Assembly: GCA_000349905.1 (NCBI GenBank)
Contig: KB722737.1
Location: 395,327 to 459,326 of the forward strand
Direction: 5' to 3'
Length of the DNA: 64,000 nucleotides
DNA from: Volvariella volvacea V23
Lineage: Eukaryota; Basidiomycota; Agaricomycetes; Agaricales; Pluteaceae
A program made the position numbers and the translations under genes. The notes under the pieces are model-generated. The model worked only from the letters and a program-made list of their open reading frames with translations, ran no database searches and was not told where the DNA came from. Positions 46,965-57,471 of this stretch are shown piece by piece. Position 1 is the first letter of the stretch, and every line of letters begins with the position of its first letter.

Positions 46965-49085
46965 ATGTCCGAAACCCCTACTCCTGCTACCTTCGATGCA
47001 AGCTCACTCCGTCGCATTCGTTCCATGGGGGACATTTCCCGGCCCCAAAGAGTCCACGTACCCAACCGAAGATCAGAAAGTCGTGCGCAGCAGCGTTCGG
47101 GTCAGACAAGTCCAACGGCTGCCCAGTTCACCACGAGTCCGCTAGGCACCATCTCGGACACCGCCGCCACCAATGTTGCTTCAACCACCGCCCCAACACC
47201 AACTTTACCGACTCCCACCTCGAATCGGCCCAGTCAGAATCAGAATTTGAGTAGAACGGCTCGGTTTTTGGCTCATTTTGGACTCGGGAGAGGTGCTTCG
47301 AGAGCTCGCAGGTCTCTGGTAGCCCTAATATTTAATTTGGTCTGGGGTTTTGTCCAGGTCCGTGACCCTTTACTACGTCTCTTATCCCTAGGCAGAGATT
47401 GACAACCATTCCTCTTTTTGTGTGTCCTCAATATCCACTTTATCCTCTTTGATATACCCTGCACTGGCTACCAGATCGTTGTTATATCCACGGTTCTAGG
47501 CCTTTCAGGCACGACGTTCAAGAGCCCCACTATAGATGGGCTTACGGAGTGGGAAGCATGCGACAAACCGCTGGGAATCTGGGCCGCTTTGTGGGTAGTC
47601 CGGGAGGTACTCAGCACTGGAATGACGTACTGGGACTACGTTAGGGCTCGTCAAATGTAAGTCCCGGAATTCTCATCGATGTTCCCCTGTGTTATGTTGC
47701 TCCAATTGGTAACTGGACTTGAGAGATTGATAATATCCTTTGTAGGCAAGCTGCTACTGCAGATACTGAAGGTGGTGGGAATGGCACAGCTCCCCAGTCA
47801 TCAGCAGCGGGTGGCAATGGACCGCGGCGGCATAGCCGCACATCGACTGGTGCGAGTGGCACAACCGCCAATAGCGGGGATGGGAGTGGAAACAATAATA
47901 CGACACACCCACCTATTAAGCTGCCGTATACAGAACTATATACCCGGTGTGTATGTTCGCATGTCAAGAGTACCTGCTATTGAATGGCCCTCCACAGACT
48001 GACGTTCCTTTCGACTTTGATGATGTTAATCTGGTTCTTGGTTGCACATATACTGGAATATACCTCCATCCAAACGTGTCGGCTCTCTTCACCGCATATA
48101 TGGTGGCTGAATTTTGGCATTCTTAGCATCATGTACTTTATGGTTTTGGAGGTTTTGATATTGGGCATTATTGTATTTATTATTGCACCTATTATTTTCG
48201 TAAGTTGCCACACTTTCTTTCAAATGCAGAACTGATTGTATTCTCTCTTCAGTTAATTTGGAACATAACTCTAATCCTTCTCGGCCGCCATCCACTTCAA
48301 AACCCAGGGATGATCAAACCCGAAATCGGCAAACTCTCAAAATCCGTGGTCGAGAAAATCCCACTAGTTATTTATATTCCACCTCCACCTGAAAACCTGA
48401 AAGACACAATCACGATTCCGCCAACCACATATAGCTACCCGCCGAAGCCGTTCACTTCTACCCCACCTGCATCCCGGCACCGGTCCCGATTCCGGTTCCT
48501 GCGTAGGATGAGAAGACCCAAGCAAGGTAACACTGGCGCAGGTTTGAAAGAGGGCGAGAAGGCGGGCGAGCATACCCCAGATCCACTCAACTGGGAAGAT
48601 CATTGGGAACATGTTGATTATCCATTTGTCGTTCTAGAAGGTAACCGTGCGGCATGTGCTATTTGTCTGATGGACTTTGAAGAGCCGAAGCGGGTCATTG
48701 CATCCCAAGACCCTTCTATGCCGGCGGCGGAGAACCCTGCGGCCAACGCTCAAGTGACACCTTCGGCCACTTCCCCAGCGCCGGAAGCGGTTCAGGTGAT
48801 ACCTGTGGAGCCCATAGCCGAGGAAGATAGAGAGGACCTTAGATTAGAAGACGCTGGTGAGGGCGCACAACCGCTGAGACTCCTTGCGTGTGGTCATGTA
48901 TTCCACGTTCGTACTATTGCCATCGACTTTGAAATTCACCAACTGAGCTTGCCTCGTTATAGAAAACATGCCTTGATCCATGGCTGACTGATGTATCGGG
49001 AAGATGCCCTGTCTGTCAAAGGGCTGTTGAGATACCAGAATCTCCGAAAAAGCCGCACCGTGGACGTCGAGCTGCTGAAGTATAG
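46965..49085 (+). CDS. Membrane-spanning RING-H2 E3 ubiquitin ligase, split RING
   Basis: Probable ER or endomembrane ubiquitin ligase. The N-terminal about 90 residues are Ser/Thr/Pro-rich. Hydrophobic segments follow: RSLVALIFNLVWGFVQIVVI, LTFLSTLMMLIWFLVAHILE and FGILSIMYFMVLEVLILGII with LIWNITLILLGRH. A Gly/Asn/Ser-rich loop lies between them. A cytosolic Pro-rich and basic linker (PPPPENLKDTITIPP; RHRSRFRFLRRMRRPK) precedes the RING. The RING has CAIC, then 74 residues, then CGHVFHKTCLDPWLTDV and GRCPVCQ, so all eight metal ligands (C3H2C3) are present but the first loop is hugely extended. One intron cuts between FH and KTC. It ends GRRAAEV. Confidence 0.9.
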
Positions 49086-50921
49086 ACAGTACGGCCACAC
49101 CAATTACTCTTCTCCCATTCCTGCGATCATAATTAATGACTTCATTGTAACTTTAGTGGAATACACATACCTTTTAACCCCTGCTAATTGCATTCTCTTG
49201 CCAATACGCTCTCTAGGCTTCACTCGAAATATCTTCAACGCTGCACCATTCAACACTGTAACATTCCATTCCACCATCATTTCACCCCACTCCTGAATCC
49301 CGTACACATCCAAGTGTCCCACGGACAGCCTTGCTGAGTACCCTTTCCAAATAAAATTATTCGTAGGCCTAGGCTTGTAAATGCGTTTCGTGCACCCACT
49401 CTCTCCTGGTGGTGTCGACATTATATTGCCTGCCGTACTCGAGTTGGTCAGTGACCCAGATAGGCTAAGTGGAAGTCATTTTCTCCAATCAGTTATGATG
49501 ATTGTCCGAAAACGTAAATGCTCTAGACCAACAGGCCTTGGGGACGGGAGTTTTTCGAGTCAAATGGGCCAAAGGAGATTTGATGGAAATGACATTGCCC
49601 AAAAATGCTCGGCCTCCAGTCACCAATGGCGACTCGTCAATCCTGCAAAGTTAGTGGGATCAAAAAGGGTCGGACATCGGCATCTCCTTATCAGAGATGG
49701 CTGATTTCACCGCCACATGCGGCTTGAATGCCAGCAATGCAGGGTCGCAGACTAGGAAGAAAAATGTGTAATAAAGAAGCCAAGGCACTGTGAGGTATAC
49801 CTGAATTTATAGCGTTCCAGTGGTGCGATCATCACAGCGCCCTTGTTATGGGCGGTCCAGGCGCAGACGAGGTTCTTGGATGATCTATAGAAGTTATCAT
49901 TATATTCATTCATGGAACTTTTTTGTTATTTCATTTGGAGCAGAAGATGGTTCGGGTCTGCTCAGGGCCAGCAAGCCCAAACTCGTTCCTTGCCCCGTTA
50001 GACGTTGGTGACTTGTTTTCGTGCGGCCCAGGACTTGAATCGGGCAGGCTCCCTGGGCGCATTGTCGCATATCAAAATGGCAGGTTTCGATCGCAGTGAC
50101 TTGCCGTAGGCAGAAGCCGACTCAAGAAAAGGTTCGCAATGGAAGAACATGGACCCCGTCCTCGATTGGATTCAAGATGCGGCTATCACCATTCAAACAG
50201 TCATCAAGGGACATGCCTTCCGTATTCTTTGCACCCGTCCCCTGTGCAGAGAATGCACTACATACGCGTCCATTGGCTTCCTCGGGTCCTTTGGTGCACT
50301 GGGATTAATTGCTTGGTGCTGCGTAGCCGACCAGCGGGGGCAATGGGCATCCCGGTGCTCGCCGTGGTGTTTGATGAGCCCAAGATGGACACAGCAGCTG
50401 CAAAGCTATGGACCGTGACAACATACTGACAGCAGTCAGCTGCTCTAGACTACGATCCCAACCTCGTATCACGCCGTGCCGCAACAGCCCTGTCTGTAAT
50501 CACCGTTCATGCTCCGCCCATAATGGCCCCAGCTTCTGTCTCGACAGACGTCTTTGCGTAGCACACTTGCTGGATTGACAGACCAGCTGGGGTGCGCTGG
50601 CGTGGGCTGGATCACGTCATGAGCCGACGGGACTAGTTGGAGCGCTGGCGATGCAAGTGTGAGGAACCTGTGAGGTTGGCTTTTGCCTCATTATTATTCA
50701 CGTCACATGGTAATCCCCGGCCGTTACCCCCACCTCCTCCCCCTAAAGGAAGAGAAGGAGGGTCGTCCTCCTCCCTTGCATCACTTCGGCCTGTAACAAA
50801 CTCTTAACCGACGTCAATTCACCTCTCTAAACTCCCAACCTCTCCCCTCCTCCTCCCCGCCCAACTGGCTCCTTTCAAGGTGTCCTCCCAACTCCCCCCA
50901 CCCTCCCCATCCACTCCCTCC
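49086..50921. other. Long intergenic stretch, 1.8 kb, largely unexplained
   Basis: This is the longest region without a secure gene. It contains one minus-strand frame with protein-like character near the RING gene (listed separately) and a plus-strand frame of 89 codons at about 50149-50418 with one hydrophobic segment (IGFLGSFGALGLIAWCCV) that I do not trust as a gene. The last 200 bases are a C/T-rich leader before SNG1. No repeat or transposon end was recognised. Confidence 0.4.
49104..49421 (-). CDS. Possible terminal exon of an unrecognised gene
   Basis: A minus-strand frame of 105 codons with non-random texture: CTKRIYKPRPTNNFIWKGYS, SVGHLDVYGIQEWGEMMVEW and NGAALKIFRVKPRERIGKRM. It reads like a conserved beta-rich domain, but I know no family for it and could not find upstream exons with confidence. 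It converges on the RING gene, whose stop is only about 20 bases away, so a gene here would leave almost no 3' UTR space. Confidence 0.3.
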   Translation of the reverse strand: MSTPPGESGCTKRIYKPRPTNNFIWKGYSARLSVGHLDVYGIQEWGEMMVEWNVTVLNGAALKIFRVKPRERIGKRMQLAGVKRYVYSTKVTMKSLIMIAGMGEE

Positions 50922-53005
50922 ATGAGTTCGGAGGACACAGCGGACAAAGGCTCCACGGCTATCTCTCGCCAGATGTCCCCTGTCGACGACACCACCATGG
51001 TTCCATCTCCCCCTCCCTTTCAACCGTATTCGGGCCAATTCCTCGACCAATCCAGCGCCATGTCCAAGGCGCGATGGACCTACATCAGAATACTCTTCAT
51101 CCGAACATGTCTGATAATCGTGGCCATGTTCGCTATATTTTCGCTTTACTGGGGCGCATTGCAAAAGTTTCCTGCGAGGAGTTTAGCAGGGTGGATCGTG
51201 GTAGGTCACTGTCAGCCTTATATGTCGTTTATGTGTTTTCGTGAAGGGTGGACATTCATCGTTAGTGATGTGCGGTTTGTGCGGTTGTGTCGTGGGATTA
51301 TTTCTAGGATTTCGATGATGACCGGATAGGTCACCATGTCACAAAAAGTCTGCTCGAATATCCTGGCCACGGCGAGATCAAGTGGACGGTGCGCCCTGCA
51401 AGCGATTTTCCCAATGGGCTGGCCGACGTTTCTGCAGCTGTGTTGGCTGAAAAGTGTTGGGTAGCCATCGCGAGTAAGTGCCCGATCACGAAATATAACT
51501 TCAGTTACGTTAAGCAATTGACTGGTACCGCTCTTTCGTTGTCCAGCCCGTCCTGATGCCACCGCCAGACTGAACGCAACTCTAATATCGGGAGACCGCT
51601 CCTATAACGGCTCTCAAGCGGTGACAGCGTATGCTGTCGAAGCACGCAATGAAAACGCATAGTAGGAACTCCAACCCCAAGCTATCTTACATCGTGCTGA
51701 ATTCATGTCTACAGCCGTGCAATGCTTAAACCTGCTGTATGGTCCCTTCACTTGCGATCCGCCGGGCGGCAAGACTTACTAATTGATTCGTTCCACGTTT
51801 CCTCCTTTCACGCCGCACGCTTTTGGCTTAGGTTGAGGCTGCACTGATCAAAACTGCGTATTCAATATCTCTTGAGATCACGGCGGAGCTACTAGCGAAT
51901 AGCAACTCGTCGATTATCCTATCAGCTGCACCCGAAACGATCTTGCATCCAGTGTATTTCACACTCCAGAACCTTCGGCCGTTTGATGTACATGTGTAAG
52001 TAATGTTGGCCGCCTGCCGGTCAAGCCCTTCCTTACTGATAACATGCAGAGCGACGGCTGTAACCTTCGTGGGACTGATCTATCTTCTAATCCTGGCATT
52101 CTTCGTCGTGGTACGCATTCGGGTGCCTTAGCTCTCGCCCAGGGTCCCTTGGACTAACAGCTGTACGATCGTTACCTCACAGAACTCTGGCATCATGGCA
52201 AGAAATGAATCAAAGCTGGAGACTCAACTGACAACCGCCTCCCTCATACGCGTACGACTAATATCCCCGATCCTAATTTATTTTGTCCTCTCGGTAGGTG
52301 TGCGGAAAGCGTGACATGGCCTATAGCTCACATGCCGCAGTGCTGCTATACATTGATCTCGCTTATGTTCCACTTGCCGTTCCATCGAAAGTAAGAGATA
52401 TTCCTTATGACTAGTCCTCGTGTCCTGACTTTGTTGCAGTTTTGGAAAGGGTGGATTCATCGTGTTCTGGCTCCTTTCCTGGTTTGGGATGATGGCCGCG
52501 TAAGTTTCCTTTGCTTCTAATGATGGCCTTGCCTTGTTGACACAACGGCTTCTTCGTTTTTAGTGGGCTGGCACTGGAAACCATGATCACCGTACTGACT
52601 ATCAAATATATTCAAATATTCCTAATACTATGGATCATCAGTAGGCTTATGGCATTAAAATTTTTGCTCCCCATATTAATCTTCACCCCTTTCCGCAGGT
52701 AATGTCTCCGTTTGTCTATGGCCTATCGAGATGCTGCCAAGTTTCTATGGCTATGGACATGCGGCTCCATTTTACCAACTGTCAAGGGGTGTGCGGACCA
52801 TCATATTCAACGCCAAGGACGAATGTAAGTAATTCTTGTCTTCTGCGACTATCGCCAAGGGCTCAGCCTGTTGCTTCAAGTGGGCTTGAACTTTGGGATT
52901 CTTGCCGTGTGGATCACGATTTCCTGTATCACACTGCCGTTGGTACAGATATACCGAAGAAGGGAAGCAATGCAGACACTAAGGAAGCAAGCGAAAGGCC
53001 CATGA
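50922..53005 (+). CDS. SNG1: SNG1-family membrane protein (DUF3533, nitrosoguanidine resistance)
   Basis: Membrane protein of the family founded by yeast Sng1, which confers nitrosoguanidine resistance and affects plasma-membrane lipid asymmetry. The N-terminal tail is Ser/Pro-rich. Helix one is LIIVAMFAIFSLYWGALQKF, followed by SLAGWIVDFDDDRIGHHVTK, the typical post-helix motif of the family. A large extracytoplasmic domain follows (VLAEKCWVAIAA, GSQAVTAYAVEARNENA, LIKTAYSISLEITAELLANS). The C-terminal membrane part contains TAVTFVGLIYLLILAFFVV, the family signature FYQLSRGVRTIIFNAKDE, GLNFGILAVWITISCITLPL and ends RKQAKGP. About twelve introns; several in the 52100-52700 interval were placed only approximately. 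Confidence 0.9.
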
Positions 53006-53429
53006 CCTCAAAATTGTTATACTACGCACTCCGCTCACGACTAGATTGTAATGTCCACGCACTCTACTAGAGGTACATATCCTGTAGCTATGTTGATCTG
53101 CTTTGCTTGCAATTGATTATTGGGATAATATTTACACACTCCTACAAATGTGTGAATACTCCCTCCTGCAACCTTTCCGGTAAGTGGCGAGGCTGTATAG
53201 GCTGTCCATTGTGTGACTCTTCCGGGGGTGTTCTGCTCCCACCTTCCTCTGAGGTGGTGCCCATTTCCCGCGTTCTGATTGGCCCATTCTATTCGATTCC
53301 GAGTGCCTGACGGGCGACTCCCACGGGATGCGACCAGCTTTGGACCGCCCGATCTGCGTCGTAATTTATTTCCACACGTAATCCCGCTGCCACTTGCCAT
53401 CGAGCCCCATCCCTCTTCGCACCCCCGCA
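53006..53429. other. Intergenic, SNG1 to ferrochelatase
   Basis: About 0.4 kb between two plus-strand genes. A CCAAT-box complement (ATTGG) occurs at about 53277-53281, a plausible promoter element for the haem gene. No coding frame is supported. Confidence 0.45.
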
Positions 53430-54912
53430 ATGTCCATGTACTCTCAGAGCGCACGCAAGGCGCTTCGGGCGACGTTAAAGCGCTCTTTCACGACAACAAG
53501 TAGTTGTAATGCTGGGAAAAGGTAAGCAGACATTTGATGCATTATTGTTTCGAGAGCCTCACGTCTGGCATGCACTTTCCAGCCCTACCGGTATGCAGTT
53601 CTACATTGACGCGGGGAATGGGATTCTGTGTCTGACTCACTGCATGTCCTAGCAATTGTCATGCTGAACATGGGAGGACCAGCTACTGTATGTTTTCCCG
53701 ACGCGCTGCTTCAAAAAGGTTGACTGCTATATATACCAGGTACCAGAAACCTACGACTTCCTCAAGAACCTATTTTCAGATGGTGACCTCATACCGCTAC
53801 CGTTCCAAAAGACACTAGCACCTTGGATTGCTCGTCGGCGAACGCCGCAAATTGAACAACAATATCGGGATATTGGAGGAGGATCACCCATCCTACATTA
53901 TACACAGATGCAGGGTGATGGAATGGCGAAGTTGTTGGATGAACTACACCCGGAAACGGCACCGCATAAAGCCTACGTTGCATTCCGCTATGTCCGACCG
54001 CTAACGGAAGAGACAGCAAAGCAAATGAAGGAAGACGGTGTGAAGAGGGCTGTTGCGTTCACACAGTACCCTCAATATAGTTGTTCCACAACAGGGAGCA
54101 GCCTAAATGAGCTATTCAGACGCGGCAAAGCTGGTGAAATTGGCCAGGTGGAATGGAGTGTCATTGATCGCTGGGGTACGCACCCAGGGTTCGTTGAGGT
54201 GAGTCACAGCTATTGCTTCATGGATCGTCTCCGCAGCATCAATCACCTTCTATTACCACCCTTCCATGCGTATTTCTAGGCTGTTGCACAGAATATTGAA
54301 GCAGCACTGGCCACATTCCCAGAGTCAACCCGTTCAGAGACCGTTTTGCTTTTCTCAGCACACTCCCTGCCAATGTCAGTCGTGAACCGCGGCGACCCTT
54401 ATATTTTAGAAGTTTCTGCGTCTGTTTCCGCCGTGATGGACCGCCTGAGACATTCGAATCCCTATCGCCTGGTATGGCAATCTCAAGTGGGACCCTCTGC
54501 CTGGATGGGGATGCAAACCGGCGAGGCATTGAAAGGATTGGCGAGGCTAGGGAAGAAACAAGTTGTTCTTATCCCTATTGCGTTCACAAGTGATCACATC
54601 GAGACATTATACGAATTGGATTTAGAATACGCGAAGGAGGCTAGGGAGGTAAGTCACCCTTTGGCATGTTAAAAATTCCGAAGAGCTTAAATGGATAAAC
54701 TCTTCCAGCTTGGTATTGAGATAGTCAGAGCCGAGTCTCTAAACGGTTCACCGGTGTTTATTCGTGCACTTGCAGACATCGCTGCACAGCATCTGCGAGA
54801 CTGTTCGTCAGGAAAGGGCCCTGTGAGCGTGCAAATGGGTCTACGGTGCCCTGGATGCAAGAACGCAACGTGCGAGCAACAGAAGGCTTGGTTTGCGCGG
54901 GGCGGGCGGTAG
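53430..54912 (+). CDS. HEM15: Ferrochelatase, mitochondrial
   Basis: Final enzyme of haem synthesis, inserting Fe2+ into protoporphyrin IX at the matrix side of the inner membrane. A presequence rich in Arg, Ser and Thr ([19 protein letters not shown]) leads into [20 protein letters not shown]. Conserved stretches are [53 protein letters not shown] (active-site His), [20 protein letters not shown] and [20 protein letters not shown]. The C-terminal extension carries [17 protein letters not shown], with Cys spaced C-x2-C-x4-C as in the [2Fe-2S] ferrochelatases of animals; a fourth candidate ligand is the Cys in QYSCSTT. Exon 2 is only 8 nt (53583-53590). Start chosen at the first of two nearby Met codons (53430, 53436). 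Confidence 0.96.
53583..53590 (+). other. 8-nt micro-exon of ferrochelatase
   Basis: The bases ccctaccg lie between acceptor CTTTCCAG and donor GTATGC. They join the presequence exon (ending 53521) to the exon starting 53653, giving [13 protein letters not shown] in frame. Both flanking introns are about 61-62 nt. Confidence 0.85.
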
Positions 54913-55379
54913 CATCAGTTGTGTTCCCATAAAAAATGATATTCGGTTGTGATTTACACATCCCCATGCGGAAGAGCAGGTCGGAAGTGTAAGCACCCGC
55001 ACGATGTCAAGAAAGGTTGGGAGTCTAGTTTCGTGAGAACCCCGACGGACTACCGCGTCTCGGACTCGAAAACTGTGAACACCAACTAGACCTAGCCTGC
55101 AGCCGTAGAATTGTCGTAGGTTGTACCAACGAATGGCGGAGAGCAGTGGTTTCTCACCGCAATGGCAGCCCTTCCGTGCAGCGAGACTCGTCCTTGATGC
55201 AGCCAGCGGATGATGGGAGCTAGCCTATGGGTTGCGGAGAACACGGACCGTTGGATAAAGAAGGAAGAAAGCTTAGTCAGCCGGCGTATTGGGCAAAGGA
55301 TTTATTATTTTGTGGTTCGAAATAAATAGGTAGCGGGGAGGGTCAGTTCAACAATTGCAAGCACACTTTCACATTCTGT
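54913..55379. other. Intergenic, ferrochelatase to ERG8
   Basis: About 0.47 kb, same-strand neighbours. Nothing coding. A TTATTATTT stretch at about 55300 and a short leader precede the ERG8 start. Confidence 0.45.
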
Positions 55380-57293
55380 ATGGCTCCCACCACCATCGTC
55401 TCTGCACCGGGAAAGGTCCTGCTTGCTGGTGGTTATCTGGTCTTGGAGCCAGCATTCACCGGTACTGTGGTCTCCACGTCCTCGCGGTTCTACACGGTGG
55501 TCAAGGAACAAACCCGCGCCGAGGATCCCAGTCGGATAAACGTACAATCGCCCCAGTTTGTGGATGCAGCCTGGGCATATGATGTCTCCTTCGAACCTGC
55601 AGTATCGGTTGTTCCACTGGAACTAAAGTAAGTTCATATTGATGTGGTGTTGTGTTTATAGATCTTGATATCATCCCCCCTGTTCCTTGTCATTCGTGGT
55701 TGGAACCGAATAACACTAGCAAAACCAAGAACAAATTCGTTCATCTCGCCCTTCAAACTGTTATTTCCCTTGCATCAGAAGTCAAGACAGCTTCACACGT
55801 TCAATCTATTCTGTCAAGGGGAATTGACATCGCCATCGTTGGGGACAATGATTTCTACTCCCAGCGGGCAAAGGTCGGTGGCGTAGAAACCCAGTCCCTT
55901 CCTAGTGCTGATGGAAATTCTGTCTAGTTGGAATCCTTAAACCTCCCACGTACATTGGGCTCCCTATCCCAAATCTCACACTTTATTCACACCGGCGTGC
56001 CTCTTAGCAATGTACACAAGACAGGTCTAGGCTCATCGGCGGCCCTCATTACATCCCTTGTCTCTGCCCTACTCGTCCATTTCTCTGTTATTCCGAGCGA
56101 CTCGCTATCAGCGGACGATAGCGAGGGTCGCCGCTTAGCTCATAATACTGCACAATATGTCCATTGTCTTGCACAGGGCAAAATTGGGAGCGGTTTCGAT
56201 GTTGCCGCTGCTGCTTTTGGGAGTCAACTTTACACTCGCTTCGACCCCTTTGTCTTGCAAGGTTTACTTAATAGCGACTCTGTGAGTTGTCTCGCTTTCA
56301 CGTCATCGCGAATGGGGAAGGTTCATAGGGCTTCCTCACTCATATAATGAATATCCGCTTTCTGCTTCTAGTCTCGACCACAGAGTCTTCTCCCTACACT
56401 TTCTCCCTCCAATCCAGGATGGAACTACAAAGTCGAACCGTTTAAGCTCCCACCCTTAACTAGGCTTATGCTCGCAGATGTGGATGCGGGAAGTGATACT
56501 CCCTCATTAGTCAGCAAGGTCCTTGCATGGAGAAAGGCCCAGAAGGAGGAATCGGACGCCCTATGGAACAGCCTTCATCAGCTGAACCTTTCGCTCGCGA
56601 AAACTCTTGAAGAGCTGACCTTGCTTCACGAGAAAGATCCCGAAAATTATACAAGTGCGGTGAAATACATTTCATCACTGCAGCCCATCCAAGTATGGCT
56701 TCCTGCGTTGTGTCGTTTGACCCCCCTTGCTCATTGGCGTGAAATTTCAGTGGACTGTGAACCCCTGGCAGCCGCCAGCGGAACAGCCAATGGTCGAGGC
56801 GTTCTACAAAGCTCATCGAATTACACAGGTAAGTTCTATATAAACTCCAAGCTAGCCAGGGAGGGCAGAAGTTAATGTCTAATTCCAACAATAGGAAGTC
56901 CGTGGCAAGATGAGGGAAATGGGAACTCTTGCAGGCGTGCCTATAGAGCCTATTGAACAAACTAGACTTCTCGATGCTTGTGTTGCTCAAGCTGGCGTAA
57001 TAGGCGGCGGTGTACCAGGAGGTAAGCATTTATTAAAGCGGGTTCCGCTCGTTTCCTAAGGTTATTTATACTCTGTATAATGCACAGCGGGCGGATATGA
57101 CGCAATCTGGTTGCTGGTATGTGACCCGATTGATTCATCTCCTGATCAACCACCTATCGACCGAGTCGAATACATCTGGAGGAACTACAAAGAACTAGAC
57201 GTTTCCCCACTCGCCGCGAATGAGAGTTTCCGCAAGGGTGCGCAAAGCGAGAACCTTCAAGATATACCCGGTTTAGAGGATGCTATTGCTTGA
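55380..57293 (+). CDS. ERG8: Phosphomevalonate kinase
   Basis: GHMP-family kinase converting phosphomevalonate to diphosphomevalonate in the mevalonate/ergosterol pathway, cytosolic. It begins MAPTTIVSAPGKVLLAGGYL, the typical start of the fold. The ATP-binding motif is KTGLGSSAALITSLVSALL. Other segments are HCLAQGKIGSGFDVAAAAFG, LPPLTRLMLADVDAGSDTPS, VFKVLAWRKAQ-type helix (SLVSKVLAWRKAQKEESDAL) and GVIGGGVPGAGGYDAIWLLV near the end. A stop (TAG at 55925-55927) is removed by an intron that begins GTCGGT directly after QRAK and ends TCTAG, rejoining LESLNLPRTLGSL. About seven introns in all. The length and motif order fit the family. Confidence 0.95.
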
Positions 57294-57471
57294 TATTAAG
57301 TGGATTATTATCTCATTGTAACATATTATCCCCGGATTTCTCCCTTAGCTTTGGTCATCTCCCGTAATCTTCTTCAGTAGATAAATGCCTCTTGACCTTC
57401 GTCTTCCAAGTTCTTGCTTTCGCCTAGACTCAGTACCTAAAATAATGGATTCACATCCCATGACGCTTTTA

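Noticed and set aside
50149..50418. 89-codon plus-strand frame with one hydrophobic helix and an IQ-like stretch
   Set aside because: No homologous family recognised, no supporting exon structure, and composition not convincing; mentioned only as part of the 1.8-kb interval.
55925..55927. In-frame TAG in phosphomevalonate kinase suggesting a pseudogene
   Set aside because: An intron beginning GTCGGT directly after QRAK and ending in this TAG removes it and restores the conserved LESLNLPRTL frame.
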